64,000 bases of DNA from Sphingobacterium spiritivorum (GCF_016724845.1 NZ_CP068082.1:2852001-2916000), one strand, 5' to 3'. Positions 46,873-56,732 are shown, counted from the stretch's first letter. The notes: a model not told the origin generated them from the letters alone. Numbers and translations: made by a program.

Positions 46873-48291
46873 ATGAGTGACAACTTACAACATCCGATTT
46901 TCTCCCTTATCAAAGATTTAGCACAACAAACAAGTACCGAATGTTATGTCATTGGAGGGTATGTACGCGACCGAATAATGGGGAGGCCATTCAAGAATGA
47001 TGTGGACATTGTTGTGATAGGAAGCGGAATTGAGTTTGCCGATAAACTAGGGGAGAGGTTGAATACTAAAGTTACCGTATACAAAAGTTTTGGTACAGCC
47101 ATGTTGGTATATGACGGATTGAACATTGAATTTGTAGGCGCGCGTAAAGAGTCTTATCGTTCAGATTCCAGAAAACCAATCGTAGAAAACGGAACGCTGG
47201 AAGACGATCAGAATCGCCGCGATTTTACGATCAATGCCATGGCATATTCCTTGAATGCGCATAACTATGGAGCTTTATTGGATCCTTTCAATGGAATAGA
47301 AGATATCGAACAGCGAGTTATCCGTACACCGTTGGCCCCTCAGGAAACGTTTTCTGACGATCCCTTAAGGATGATGCGTGCTATTCGTTTTGCATCACAG
47401 TTAGGATTCAAGATTGATATTCATACAATAGAAGCTATATATAGTACCCGCGAACGAATCAGTATTATTTCAAAAGAGCGTATTACGGATGAGTTGAATA
47501 AAATTATTCTGTCAGAAAAACCTTCCGTTGGTTTCAAATACCTGTTTGATACGGGACTTCTGGAGCTTATATTTCCGGCCATGTACCAGCTACATGGAGT
47601 TGATATCGTAGAAGGGAAAGGACATAAGGACAATTTCTACCATACACTTGAAGTCCTGGATAATGTTGCTGAATACAGCGATGATCTGTGGCTGAGATGG
47701 GCAGCGATTATGCACGATATTGCAAAACCTGCTACTAAGCGATTTGATAAAAAGTTAGGCTGGACCTTTCATGGTCATGAAGATAAAGGTGCCCGAATGG
47801 TTCCAAAATTATTTGCAGAACTCAAATTACCATTGCATGATAAAATGAAATTTGTGCAGAAACTGGTGCTTTTGCATTTGCGTCCTATTGTTTTGGCCAA
47901 AGATATTGTTACGGATTCAGCTGTCAGACGCCTACTGTTCGAAGCCGGGAATGATATCGATGCTCTCATGCTCTTATGCCATGCAGATGTAACAACAAAG
48001 AATGAGTACAAGAAGAAAAAGTACAGAGAAAACTTTGAACTAGTCAAGCAAAAACTAAAAGATGTAGAAGAACGTGATCAGATCCGCAATTGGCAGCCGC
48101 CTATTACAGGAGAAGATATTATGACAGTATTCAATCTGGGACCGGGAAGAGAGGTCGGGAAAATAAAGAATGCAATCCGCGAAGCTATATTAGAAGGTGA
48201 TATTACGAATTCGAAAGAGCAGGCCTATTATTTTATGTTAGAGCAGGCAAAACAAATGGGTTTGGAAGCTAAGCATAAGCTAGTACTATAA
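46873..48291 (+). CDS. cca: CCA tRNA nucleotidyltransferase with HD domain
   Basis: The enzyme adds or repairs the 3' CCA of tRNAs. The 472-aa protein has the class II nucleotidyltransferase head (CYVIGGYVRDRIMGRPFKNDVDIVVIG, with the GGxVRD and DxD motifs), the RRDFTINAMAYSL block and the EDPLRMMRA-type motif (here DDPLRMMRAIRFASQL). A C-terminal HD phosphohydrolase domain follows (WAAIMHDIAKPATKRF). It matters here because neither initiator tRNA gene in this window encodes its own CCA. Confidence 0.94.
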   Translation: MSDNLQHPIFSLIKDLAQQTSTECYVIGGYVRDRIMGRPFKNDVDIVVIGSGIEFADKLGERLNTKVTVYKSFGTAMLVYDGLNIEFVGARKESYRSDSRKPIVENGTLEDDQNRRDFTINAMAYSLNAHNYGALLDPFNGIEDIEQRVIRTPLAPQETFSDDPLRMMRAIRFASQLGFKIDIHTIEAIYSTRERISIISKERITDELNKIILSEKPSVGFKYLFDTGLLELIFPAMYQLHGVDIVEGKGHKDNFYHTLEVLDNVAEYSDDLWLRWAAIMHDIAKPATKRFDKKLGWTFHGHEDKGARMVPKLFAELKLPLHDKMKFVQKLVLLHLRPIVLAKDIVTDSAVRRLLFEAGNDIDALMLLCHADVTTKNEYKKKKYRENFELVKQKLKDVEERDQIRNWQPPITGEDIMTVFNLGPGREVGKIKNAIREAILEGDITNSKEQAYYFMLEQAKQMGLEAKHKLVL

Positions 48292-48377
48292 TCTCATTTT
48301 TATTCAGAGAAATAAAATTGTAATTTTAGACTGCAATTTAATATAATACAAATTAAAGATTTCATACAGTTACAGCA

Positions 48378-48959
48378 ATGGCCATATACAGATTTAGAGT
48401 TACATTTGAAGACTACGAAGATGTTTATCGTGAGATTGATATGCTTTCCAAGCAGAGTTTTCTGGATTTACATGATGCAATACACAAAACTACAAATTAC
48501 GAAACAGAGGTTTCGTCTTCATTTTATGTCAGTAATGATCAATGGAAAAAGGGAACCGAAATCGCCCTTCTTCCTTCAGAAAGAAAGATCAGTACCGACG
48601 TATTGTTGATGGAGAATATCCGCCTGAGTAAATTTATAGATGATCCTCATCAAAAATTTTATTACGTCTATAATTTTGACCGTCCGTACGACTTTCATGT
48701 AGAGTTAATCAAGATACTGAAAGAAGAAGACGGGAAAGAATATCCGGTTGTATTCAAGACTGTAGGAGTAGCTCCTAAACCATTGGGTACTTTTGCAGCT
48801 CCGACAACTCCGTTGGATGAGGATGATGATACCGCAGATTATGAAGAAGAGACACAATATGGAGTAGATGAAGAAGACGACTACGACATGTTCGATGATG
48901 AAGAAAGTGAAGAAGGCGGAGAAGAAAAAGGCTCAACAGGAGTCGAAGACGAATACTAA
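48378..48959 (+). CDS. Plasmid pRiA4b ORF-3-like protein with acidic tail
   Basis: The 193-aa protein has the PRiA4_ORF3 type start (IYRFRVTFEDYEDVYREIDMLSKQSFLDLHDAIHKTT) and FYVSNDQWKKG, and then YVYNFDRPYDFHVELIKI. The C-terminal ~45 residues are almost entirely Asp/Glu, Gly and Ser. Despite the name, members are common chromosomal proteins of unknown role. The stop codon abuts the GTG start of miaA, so the two are translationally linked. Confidence 0.82.
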   Translation: MAIYRFRVTFEDYEDVYREIDMLSKQSFLDLHDAIHKTTNYETEVSSSFYVSNDQWKKGTEIALLPSERKISTDVLLMENIRLSKFIDDPHQKFYYVYNFDRPYDFHVELIKILKEEDGKEYPVVFKTVGVAPKPLGTFAAPTTPLDEDDDTADYEEETQYGVDEEDDYDMFDDEESEEGGEEKGSTGVEDEY

Positions 48960-49868
48960 GTGAAGCAAAAGACATTAATAGCCATAGTAGGTCCTACCGC
49001 AGTCGGAAAGACAGCTATGGCTATACAGATTGCACAATATTACAAGACGGAAATTATCTCCGCAGACTCCCGGCAGTTTTATAAGGAAATGTGTATCGGT
49101 ACAGCTAAGCCTTCAAAAGAAGAGCTTGCAAGTGTACCCCATCATTTTGTGGACTCTCATTCCGTAGATGAAGAATATACTGCAGGAGATTTTGAAAGAG
49201 ATGCGCTCGTCAAACTGGAGGAACTGTTCACACATCATGAAGTAGTTGTAATGGTAGGAGGTTCTGGACTGTTTGTAAGAGCCGTATGCGAAGGTCTCGA
49301 TAATCTTCCTAAACCTTTGCCCGGCATTCGGGAAGCACTGAATGAGCGGTTGGAGACCGAAGGTATCGGAATCCTGCAGCATTATCTTCAAGAGGTAGAT
49401 CCCGTATATTTTTCTGAAGTCGATATTGATAATTCACAACGTGTTATCCGTGCATTGGAAGTATATGAAAGTACAGGGAAACCATTTTCTTTCTATCGAC
49501 AGCACACTGTTGCGGAGCGTCCCTTTAGCATTATTACGGTTGCTCTGAATACCGATCGTACACAGTTGTATGACCGGATCAATAAACGTGTAGACCTGAT
49601 GATGCGGGCAGGATTGGTAGAGGAAGTGAAAGGATTGATGCCTTATAGAGATAAACCAGCTTTGTTAACAGTAGGCTACACCGAAATATTCGATTATCTT
49701 GCCTGTAAGATTTCATTGGAGGAAGCGGTCGATAAGATAAAACAGAATTCACGCAGATACGCCAAACGTCAGATTACCTGGTTTAAGAAGGATACAGACA
49801 CAAGATGGTTTGAGCCGGATGATCAGGAAGGAATCCTCAGTTATACAGATTCTCTATTGCCTCAGTAA
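48960..49868 (+). CDS. miaA: tRNA dimethylallyltransferase
   Basis: MiaA prenylates A37 of tRNAs that read codons starting with U. The 302-aa protein has the P-loop AIVGPTAVGKTAMA, ISADSRQFYKEMCIGTAKPS and DFERDALVKLEEL, and the later VGGSGLFVRAVCEGLDNLP and DNSQRVIRALEVYESTGKPFS. The GTG at 48960 is the only start that keeps the P-loop, and it immediately follows the preceding stop codon. A large bidirectional terminator follows. Confidence 0.95.
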   Translation: MKQKTLIAIVGPTAVGKTAMAIQIAQYYKTEIISADSRQFYKEMCIGTAKPSKEELASVPHHFVDSHSVDEEYTAGDFERDALVKLEELFTHHEVVVMVGGSGLFVRAVCEGLDNLPKPLPGIREALNERLETEGIGILQHYLQEVDPVYFSEVDIDNSQRVIRALEVYESTGKPFSFYRQHTVAERPFSIITVALNTDRTQLYDRINKRVDLMMRAGLVEEVKGLMPYRDKPALLTVGYTEIFDYLACKISLEEAVDKIKQNSRRYAKRQITWFKKDTDTRWFEPDDQEGILSYTDSLLPQ

Positions 49869-49886
49869 AAGGTTGATACGAATCTG

Positions 49887-49937
49887 AATTAAAAAGGAAA
49901 GGGAGAAATCATTGATTTCTCCCTTTCCTTTTTAATT
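49887..49937. terminator. Bidirectional terminator between miaA and ilvE
   Basis: Two 25-base arms are exact reverse complements around a single central T (49912), with A-runs and T-runs at the outer ends. It sits between convergent genes. Confidence 0.88.
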
Positions 49938-49949
49938 GTAGTCTTCTGA

Positions 49950-51017
49950 TTAAACAATCAGATTCCATCCAAACGGATCTTCAATTTTTCCATAACGAAG
50001 ATCATTCAGATAGCTCAGTACCTTGTTTGAAAATTCACGATTTTCGACTGCAGGCAGTTCATACAATTCACCGTTGAATCCGATAGTAGATATAGGTGTT
50101 AATGTAGCCGCTGTTCCTGCAGCGAATGCATCTGTAACGATTCCTTCTTTGATTCCGTCAATCAACTCCTGTACAGAGACATGGCGCTGTTCTGCTTTAT
50201 ATCCCCAGTGCTGAGCCAGTTCAATAATGGTACGTCTTGTTACTCCATGTAAGATGGTGTCATCATGAGGGGTAATAATGGTGTCACCTATACGGAATAC
50301 CAGATTTGCTGTACCAGCTTCTTCGATATATTTATGTTCTTTGGCATCTGTCCAGATTAACTGATCAAAACCTTCATCATTCGCCAATCGGGTAGGATAA
50401 AGAGATAAGGCATAGTTACCTGCATTTTTTGAAAATCCCACACCGCCTTGTGCTGCACGGGTATAATGAGTCTCTACCTTTAATTTCAGAGGCTTATTAT
50501 AATATGCTCCTACAGGGCAAGTAATAATAATGAATTTATATGTAGCAGACGGGTGAACACCTAATGCTGCTTCCGTAGCAAACATAAAAGGTCTGATGTA
50601 AAGGGAAGTTCCTTCTACATTCGGCACCCAGTTTTTGTCTACTTGTAATAGTTTTTTTAATCCACCTATAAAGATTTCTTCCGGTACCTCCGGCATCTCC
50701 AGTCTGGCAGCTGATTTATTGAAGCGTTCCCAGTTCTTTTCAGGACGGAAAATACTGACAGTTCCGTCTTCAAATTTATACGCTTTGATTCCTTCAAAAA
50801 TAGCTTGTCCGTAGTGTAATGCAGACATTGAAGGGCTAATGGTAAGGTCACCGAATGGAACGACACTCACATCTGTCCATTCTCCGTTTTCATATTCAGC
50901 CACCAACATGTGGTCTGAAAAATATTTTCCAAATTTTAGATTGTTAAAGTCTACCTGCGAGAGTCTTGATTGTTGTGTTGGCTCTACGCGAATGGAATGT
51001 GTTTCTGTCGCGCTCAT
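49950..51017 (-). CDS. ilvE: Branched-chain amino acid aminotransferase
   Basis: This PLP enzyme performs the last step of Val, Leu and Ile synthesis and the first of their breakdown. The 355-aa protein belongs to fold-type IV, longer eukaryote-like BCAT type (LTISPSMSALHYGQAIFEGIKAYKFEDGTVSIFRPEKNWERF). Further blocks are SLYIRPFMFATE, GVGFSKNAGNYALSLYPTRLANDEGFDQLIWTDA (Lys as likely PLP site) and KYIEEAGTANLVFRI, then GVTRRTIIELA. It is transcribed alone. Confidence 0.94.
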   Translation of the reverse strand: MSATETHSIRVEPTQQSRLSQVDFNNLKFGKYFSDHMLVAEYENGEWTDVSVVPFGDLTISPSMSALHYGQAIFEGIKAYKFEDGTVSIFRPEKNWERFNKSAARLEMPEVPEEIFIGGLKKLLQVDKNWVPNVEGTSLYIRPFMFATEAALGVHPSATYKFIIITCPVGAYYNKPLKLKVETHYTRAAQGGVGFSKNAGNYALSLYPTRLANDEGFDQLIWTDAKEHKYIEEAGTANLVFRIGDTIITPHDDTILHGVTRRTIIELAQHWGYKAEQRHVSVQELIDGIKEGIVTDAFAAGTAATLTPISTIGFNGELYELPAVENREFSNKVLSYLNDLRYGKIEDPFGWNLIV

Positions 51018-51267
51018 CTTTAAAATTTATTTCTTAGGCTAATGTAAGGAAAAGAAACACAGGATGAAAGTTATGGCCCTGAAAATTTTTGAGAATGCAA
51101 AGAACTATACCCTTTGGATTTAATGTTCAGACACAAAAAATATTATTTTTTAAAACAAAACAGAATCTCCGTTGTTACATTTCAGCATAGCAGGTTCTGA
51201 TTTATCAGAATCCGTTTGTTTTATAGAAGATCTGTCTAAAGGATCACAATTATAACATCAATTATTA

Positions 51268-51384
51268 ATGCCAAATAATTCATCTATGAAAAACAATACA
51301 GATAATAAAATAGAGCAGGTCGGGATGATCCGGTTTATTTTAGGCTTTTTTGTCTACCTCTATCGGGTAGCTATTAAACCTTAA
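51268..51384 (+). CDS. Possible 38-aa single-helix peptide
   Basis: A short frame starts at ATG 51268 (or 51286, giving 32 aa) and ends with IRFILGFFVYLYRVAIKP, a predicted membrane helix with a basic end. A second short frame 137 bp downstream has a similar ending. Nothing else is recognisable; the coding status is uncertain. Confidence 0.35.
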   Translation: MPNNSSMKNNTDNKIEQVGMIRFILGFFVYLYRVAIKP

Positions 51385-51520
51385 TTAGCTGTGTCAGTAT
51401 CCCCGGACTGGCAGAGCAGAAATTAAATATTTCTTATACAACTACCTTTAAAGAAATGAAAATTAATCTTGTATAAAAGATTAAATGTTTATTTTTGATT
51501 GTAACCTATTGATAGCTAAT

Positions 51521-51667
51521 ATGGTAAATCGGGAAAATAGTCAGAGGGACGCTCGTGATATAGAGCTTTCCTTTAGAGATTCGCCTATCAGAAGCACGGT
51601 TCTGATACTGAAATTTATATATGGTTTTTTAACTTATCTGGTTGCGGTCATTTTCAGACGAGCCTGA
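51521..51667 (+). CDS. Possible 48-aa single-helix peptide, related to the previous one
   Basis: The frame from ATG 51521 has a charged N-terminal half (MVNRENSQRDARDIELSFRD) and a membrane helix ending ILKFIYGFLTYLVAVIFRRA. The order (I/L)-(K/R)-F-I-x-G-F-x-x-Y-L-x-x-V is shared with the peptide at 51268-51384, which suggests related genes. It ends 2 bp before the convergent GH3 gene. A longer in-frame start exists at 51485. Confidence 0.4.
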   Translation: MVNRENSQRDARDIELSFRDSPIRSTVLILKFIYGFLTYLVAVIFRRA

Positions 51668-51669
51668 GG

Positions 51670-53184
51670 TTATTTTCCCATTAACTTCAGTATAGGCTCC
51701 AGATATTCTCTGTTATTAGATAGTCTGGGCACCTTATTCTGGCCACCAAGTTTATCTCTTGATTTCATCCACCCGAAAAAGGTGTTTTGAGGCGCATTAT
51801 GGATAACCGGGAAAGATAAGGCCATGTTTTTGAATCGTTTCGCTTCATAATCTGAGTTGACAGACTTTAGTGTATCATCCAGTATCTGACAGAAGTGCTC
51901 GAAGTTATCCGGTTGCTGTTCGAATTCGATGATCCACTCATGTGCACCTGCTTCTCCGTCTTTGAAATACACCGGTCCGGCGGTGTAATCCTTTACAATA
52001 GCGTGTGTCCGTTCACAGGCTTTGTTGACAGCCATTTCTGCATTATCAACGATGACTTCTTCTCCGAAGGTATTGATATATTGTTTGGTCCTGCCCGATA
52101 CCTGTATTCGATATGGAGATAAATCCGTAAACTTGATTGTGTCTCCGATCATATACCTCCACAATCCAGCATTAGTAGAAATAATAAGCGCATAATTTTT
52201 GCCGATTTCTACCTGATCCAGACTTAATGTCTTAGGATGTTCATCATGAAGATTCTCAATAGGCAGAAATTCATAATAAACCCCGTAATCAAGCATAAGT
52301 AACAAATCATCTGAGTCAGAGCGATCCTGAAGAGCAAAATAGCCCTCAGAAGCATTGTAATTCTCCAGATAATACATGTTTTCTGAAGGTATCAGTTTTT
52401 TGAACTGTTCACGATAAGGTTTAAAGCTGACTCCACCATGGCTGTAGAATTCCAGATTAGGCCAGACTTCCAGCAAATTGCTCTTTCCGGTGATTTCCAG
52501 TATTCTTTTGGCCATGACCACATTCCAGGTCGGAACTCCGGCCAGACTTGTTACATTTTCCTTAATTGTAATATTGGCGATATTTTCAATTTTTTCTTCA
52601 AAATTGGGATTAAGAGTCACCTCGGTATTTGGTGTACGCTTAAATTCGGCCCAGAATGGAAGATTTCGAATCAGAATAGAGGACAGATCCCCGTAGTAAG
52701 AATCCGAATTGAAGCTGTTAATCTGAGAACTGCCGCCCAATACAACGGATTTACCTGTGAAGAGTTTGTTTTCGGGTCTGTTGTGACAATAGATAGAAAG
52801 CATATCCTTTCCTCCCTGATAGTGACATTCTTCCAGAGCTTCTTCACTGACCGGGATAAATTTGCTTTTATCGGCTGTAGTGCCTGAAGATTTTGCAAAC
52901 CACTTTATATCGGATGGCCAAAGGATATTTTGCTCTCCTTTGATCATTCGGTCTACATATCCTTTGATCGAATCATAATCCTGGATAGGAACTCTCTCCT
53001 TAAATTCCTCGGGTGTAAGAATACTTTTATAATCATATTTCTTGCCCCATTCGGTTGCTTCGGCAGTTGAGACCAAGCTTTGAAACCACTCTTCCTGTAC
53101 TTCATGCGGGTATTTGATGAAAAGGTCTATCTGATGCATCCTTTTCTTTAAAAACCAGGTGAAGAGTGAATTTAGTAATGCCAT
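51670..53184 (-). CDS. GH3-family acyl-adenylate-type protein
   Basis: The 504-aa protein resembles the GH3 auxin-promoter family, adenylate-forming enzymes that in plants join amino acids to acyl substrates. The motifs seen are FAKSSGTTADKSKFIPVS (phosphate-binding, motif 1), YNASEGYFALQD (motif 2 type) and LWRYMIGDTIKFTDLSPYRIQVSGRTKQYINTFGEEV (motif 3). The bacterial function is unknown. It lies 24 bp after lptB on the same strand, so it probably shares its transcript. Confidence 0.88.
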   Translation of the reverse strand: MALLNSLFTWFLKKRMHQIDLFIKYPHEVQEEWFQSLVSTAEATEWGKKYDYKSILTPEEFKERVPIQDYDSIKGYVDRMIKGEQNILWPSDIKWFAKSSGTTADKSKFIPVSEEALEECHYQGGKDMLSIYCHNRPENKLFTGKSVVLGGSSQINSFNSDSYYGDLSSILIRNLPFWAEFKRTPNTEVTLNPNFEEKIENIANITIKENVTSLAGVPTWNVVMAKRILEITGKSNLLEVWPNLEFYSHGGVSFKPYREQFKKLIPSENMYYLENYNASEGYFALQDRSDSDDLLLMLDYGVYYEFLPIENLHDEHPKTLSLDQVEIGKNYALIISTNAGLWRYMIGDTIKFTDLSPYRIQVSGRTKQYINTFGEEVIVDNAEMAVNKACERTHAIVKDYTAGPVYFKDGEAGAHEWIIEFEQQPDNFEHFCQILDDTLKSVNSDYEAKRFKNMALSFPVIHNAPQNTFFGWMKSRDKLGGQNKVPRLSNNREYLEPILKLMGK

Positions 53185-53208
53185 AGTCTATATCAACGAT
53201 TTAGAATA

Positions 53209-53943
53209 TTATAGTTTTTTTCTTCTGAGCTCGAAATGACGGCCGAGATAGAATTTACGGGCCAGTTCATTATCAGCGATTTCTTCCGGTGTACCTGTCA
53301 GCATAATCTTGCCTTCCGTCAGGAGATAAGCTCTGTCTGTAATGGATAACGTCTCCTGAACATTGTGGTCAGTGATCAGGATTCCGATATTTCGGGTTTT
53401 CAGTTTGGAGACAATCGTTTGGATCTCTTCTACCGCAATAGGATCTACCCCTGCAAAAGGCTCATCCAACAGGATAAACGAAGGATTAGCAGCCAAAGCA
53501 CGGGCAATCTCTGTCCGTCGGCGCTCTCCCCCGGAAAGCAGATCTCCTCTGTTTTTGCGGACACGGTGCAGGCTGAACTCCGAAAGAAGTTCTTCCAGTT
53601 TTGCCAGACGCTCTTCCTTGTTAGGATAATGGATCTCGAGGACAGCAAGAATATTATTTTCTACAGACAACTTTCGGAATACAGAAGCTTCCTGAGCCAG
53701 ATAGCCTATTCCTTTTTGCGCACGCTGATACATGGCATCGCTTGTGATTTCCTGATCATCCAGAAATACATGACCTTCGTTGGGTTTTATCAGCCCTACA
53801 ATCATATAAAAGGAGGTTGTCTTTCCGGCACCATTGGGACCTAATAAACCAACGATTTCGCCTTGTTCCACATGAAAAGAAACATCATTCACAACGACAC
53901 GTTGCTTATACTTCTTGATAAGATGTTCTGCTTTTAAGATCAT
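53209..53943 (-). CDS. lptB: LPS export ABC transporter ATP-binding protein
   Basis: LptB powers extraction of lipopolysaccharide from the inner membrane with LptFG. The 244-aa ATPase has Walker [10 protein letters not shown] (residues 35-43), the Q-loop region [14 protein letters not shown] typical of LptB, the signature LSGGERRR, Walker [14 protein letters not shown] and the H-loop LITDHN. recJ lies 39 bp upstream and GH3 24 bp downstream on the same strand. Confidence 0.94.
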   Translation of the reverse strand: MILKAEHLIKKYKQRVVVNDVSFHVEQGEIVGLLGPNGAGKTTSFYMIVGLIKPNEGHVFLDDQEITSDAMYQRAQKGIGYLAQEASVFRKLSVENNILAVLEIHYPNKEERLAKLEELLSEFSLHRVRKNRGDLLSGGERRRTEIARALAANPSFILLDEPFAGVDPIAVEEIQTIVSKLKTRNIGILITDHNVQETLSITDRAYLLTEGKIMLTGTPEEIADNELARKFYLGRHFELRRKKL

Positions 53944-53982
53944 GAATGTACGTATTTCAAAACTGATGCTTTACAAATATAT

Positions 53983-55683
53983 TTAATATCGTATTGCTTT
54001 TATATTTAATTGCAAATTCTTCTTGCCTCTCCAGTTGTTCTCTTCAATGACGTAGCAGATATCAAACGGTTTTCCGCTATTGATATGCGCAATATGCTCG
54101 GCTAATCCAAAACCTATACACTCAAAGGCTGCGGAATCTTCCTGACGAATGGTCATTTTGATATGATTGGTGCCTACAAGATACGCATTTCCGATAACAA
54201 CTACTTTTTTAGTCAGAAAGATAGGAGCGTCATTTTGGGGCCCGAAAGGTTCAAATTGCTTTAAAATTTTGAAGAATCGGGATGTTATTTCCGTTAATGG
54301 AATAGTAAGTTCGATCAGAACTTCCTGTTGCAGCATTTCGGGTTTGATAAGCGTATTGACGACATCTTCAAATTTTTGCTGAAATGAAGTGACGTTTTCC
54401 AGTTTCATGGTCAGCCCGGCAGCGTATTTATGTCCTCCAAACTGATCCAGCAGGTCACTGCATTCGCTCAGGGCCTCATAAAGGTCAAATCCGATGACCG
54501 ATCTCGCAGATCCGGCTACATGTCCGTTGGTCTGTGTCAGAATAATAGTAGGTCTGTAGTATTTTTCTGTAAGACGGGAAGCTACGATCCCTATAACGCC
54601 TTTGTGCCAGTCTGATTTGAACAGTACCGTCGATTTGCGGGCTTTTAGATTCTCACTTTCATCGATCAGGGCCAATGCTTCTTCCGTGATCCTGAGATCA
54701 AAATCCTTTCGGACATTGTTTTGATCGTCAATGCTTTCGGAGAAATCTTTTGCTTCCTGTAAGGATTTGGAGATGAGTAGTTTGACCGCATCTTTGGCGT
54801 GATCTATTCTTCCGGCGGCATTGATGCGCGGACCGATTTGAAAAACAATATCATTGACTGTAAAAGTCCCGGTTTTATTTGAAGACAGATTTATCAGTGC
54901 CTGTAAGCCACAGCAAGGATTGGTGTTGAGTTTCTGCAATCCGAAATGAGTCAATATCCTGTTTTCACCGGTGATAGGTACAATATCTGAAGCAATACTG
55001 ACGGCTACCAAATCCAGAAACTGATAACACTGCTGAATATCCATTCCGTTTTTTTGGATAAAGGCCTGGATGATCTTAAATCCTATCCCACATCCGGAAA
55101 GTTCCTTGTAAGGATAAGGGCAATCCTCACGTTTGGGATCCAGTACTGCTATGGCATTCGGTAGCACATCGCCTGGTAAATGGTGATCTCCGATAATAAA
55201 ATCAACATTTCTTGCATTCGCATAATCGATTTTATCATTGGCTTTGATACCACAATCCAAAGCAATAATTAAAGAAAATCCGTTTTCGGCAGCATAGTCA
55301 ACGCCCTGCATGGAAATCCCATATCCCTCAGCATACCGATCCGGGATATAAAACTCAATACGGGAATGAAATTCTCTGAAAAAATTATAAACTACCGCTA
55401 CTGCAGTTGTGCCGTCTACATCATAATCTCCGTAGATAAGAATCTTTTCATTATTGCCGATAGCTTTTTCAATTCTGGAGATTGCAATATCCATGTCTTT
55501 CATCAGGAAAGGGTCATGGAGCTCTTCTAAAGATGGTCTGAAAAAGGTACGTGCCTGATCAAACGTTTCGATTTCACGGGCGATAAGCAATTCGGAAAGT
55601 ACAGTACTGATACCTAATTCATCACTCAGTTTTATGACTTTGTTATGTTCAGATTTAGACTTCAGTACCCACCTTTTTTGCAT
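53983..55683 (-). CDS. recJ: Single-stranded-DNA-specific 5'-3' exonuclease RecJ
   Basis: RecJ acts in recombination and mismatch repair. The 566-aa protein has the DHH phosphoesterase motifs (LIYGDYDVDGTTAVAVVY, ALDCGIKANDKI, FIIGDHHLPGD), the GCGIGFKIIQAF block, and a DHHA1-type domain (HKGVIGIVASRLTEKYYRPTIILTQ, GHVAGSARSV, GGHKYAAGLTM). A C-terminal OB-type domain ends the protein. Length and motif order are standard. Confidence 0.94.
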   Translation of the reverse strand: MQKRWVLKSKSEHNKVIKLSDELGISTVLSELLIAREIETFDQARTFFRPSLEELHDPFLMKDMDIAISRIEKAIGNNEKILIYGDYDVDGTTAVAVVYNFFREFHSRIEFYIPDRYAEGYGISMQGVDYAAENGFSLIIALDCGIKANDKIDYANARNVDFIIGDHHLPGDVLPNAIAVLDPKREDCPYPYKELSGCGIGFKIIQAFIQKNGMDIQQCYQFLDLVAVSIASDIVPITGENRILTHFGLQKLNTNPCCGLQALINLSSNKTGTFTVNDIVFQIGPRINAAGRIDHAKDAVKLLISKSLQEAKDFSESIDDQNNVRKDFDLRITEEALALIDESENLKARKSTVLFKSDWHKGVIGIVASRLTEKYYRPTIILTQTNGHVAGSARSVIGFDLYEALSECSDLLDQFGGHKYAAGLTMKLENVTSFQQKFEDVVNTLIKPEMLQQEVLIELTIPLTEITSRFFKILKQFEPFGPQNDAPIFLTKKVVVIGNAYLVGTNHIKMTIRQEDSAAFECIGFGLAEHIAHINSGKPFDICYVIEENNWRGKKNLQLNIKAIRY

Positions 55684-55797
55684 ATCTTTGCCTTGATTTA
55701 ACGTGTAAATATACGTTTTGAAATGCTACTTACCTAATCTTTGGACAGTAACTCAAAATGTTAAAATCATAACTCCCATATTTCCAAGTATATAAAT

Positions 55798-56577
55798 ATG
55801 ATACAGGCAAATTCGCTTTTTGAAGGCTCTTTTTCAGTTGATTCCTCTAAAAAATTTATTCCGTTTGATAAAAATAAGGACGATCCCAAAGACAGACCGG
55901 GATCTATGTTTGTCCATGTTCATCCCTTTCTGATCGAGTCTTCAGCAGGCTTGATTCTGTGTGATGCAGGATTGGGACAGACAGACAATGCCGGAAATCT
56001 GATCATTCATAATAATATACGCAGACTTGGTTTTGAACCTTCCGATGTCAAATTTGTGCTGATGTCTCATCTCCATAAAGATCACACAGGCGGTATGGTT
56101 GAATTCAGGGATGGCGTTGGCAGGATTGCATTTCCTGAAGCCGAATATATTGTACAACGCGGAGAGTGGGAAGATGCCTTTAGCGGTAATTCTTCCTCTT
56201 ACAAAACGGATATCTTTGATGTAATTCAACGGAGTGGAAATCTGGTGTTGGTGGAAGGAGACGGGATTGTGAATAATGAGATCAGTTATGAGCGTAACGG
56301 AGGGCATACACCTCATCATCAGGTGTTTCATATTGAAACAGGTGGTGAGCATTATTTCTTTGGTGGTGACGTGCTTCCTGAACCTGAGGAAATTTTTCAT
56401 AATTATATTGCAAAGTATGATTATGACGGAAGGAAAGCAAAAGACTTACGTCAGGAATATTGGGAAGAAGGTGCTCCGAATGACTGGGTATTTCTGTTTT
56501 ATCACTCCAAGAGTATCGCTGTCGGAAGAAGCCAGCAGAAAGAAGACGGTTCCTACAAACTGGTAGAAGCCAGATAA
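55798..56577 (+). CDS. MBL-fold metallo-hydrolase
   Basis: The 259-aa protein has the metallo-beta-lactamase-fold HxHxDH motif in LMSHLHKDHTGGM, a later His in RNGGHTPHHQVFHIETGG, and an Asp in YFFGGDVLPEPEE. These are the expected two-metal ligands. The subfamily resembles AHL-lactonase or quinol-type hydrolases, but the substrate cannot be read from the sequence. No signal peptide is seen. It is divergent from recJ. Confidence 0.88.
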   Translation: MIQANSLFEGSFSVDSSKKFIPFDKNKDDPKDRPGSMFVHVHPFLIESSAGLILCDAGLGQTDNAGNLIIHNNIRRLGFEPSDVKFVLMSHLHKDHTGGMVEFRDGVGRIAFPEAEYIVQRGEWEDAFSGNSSSYKTDIFDVIQRSGNLVLVEGDGIVNNEISYERNGGHTPHHQVFHIETGGEHYFFGGDVLPEPEEIFHNYIAKYDYDGRKAKDLRQEYWEEGAPNDWVFLFYHSKSIAVGRSQQKEDGSYKLVEAR

Positions 56578-56732
56578 GCGATTTTATCCATAACAGGGTC
56601 ATTTTGATGTTTTTCGGGGTGATCCAGCGCTATTTATCTTTAATTTTAAGCATTTTTTGGTTATATTTGTAATAAACGGGTCTTAAGTAAATGCCGTTTT
56701 ATTACTTTTTTTTATCCCTAATCATTTACATT

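Noticed and set aside
52438..52887. 149-aa forward frame inside the GH3 gene
   Set aside because: It lies wholly antisense to a gene with clear family motifs and shows no recognisable domain.
53365..53844. 159-aa forward frame inside lptB
   Set aside because: It is antisense to lptB, whose Walker and signature motifs are intact.
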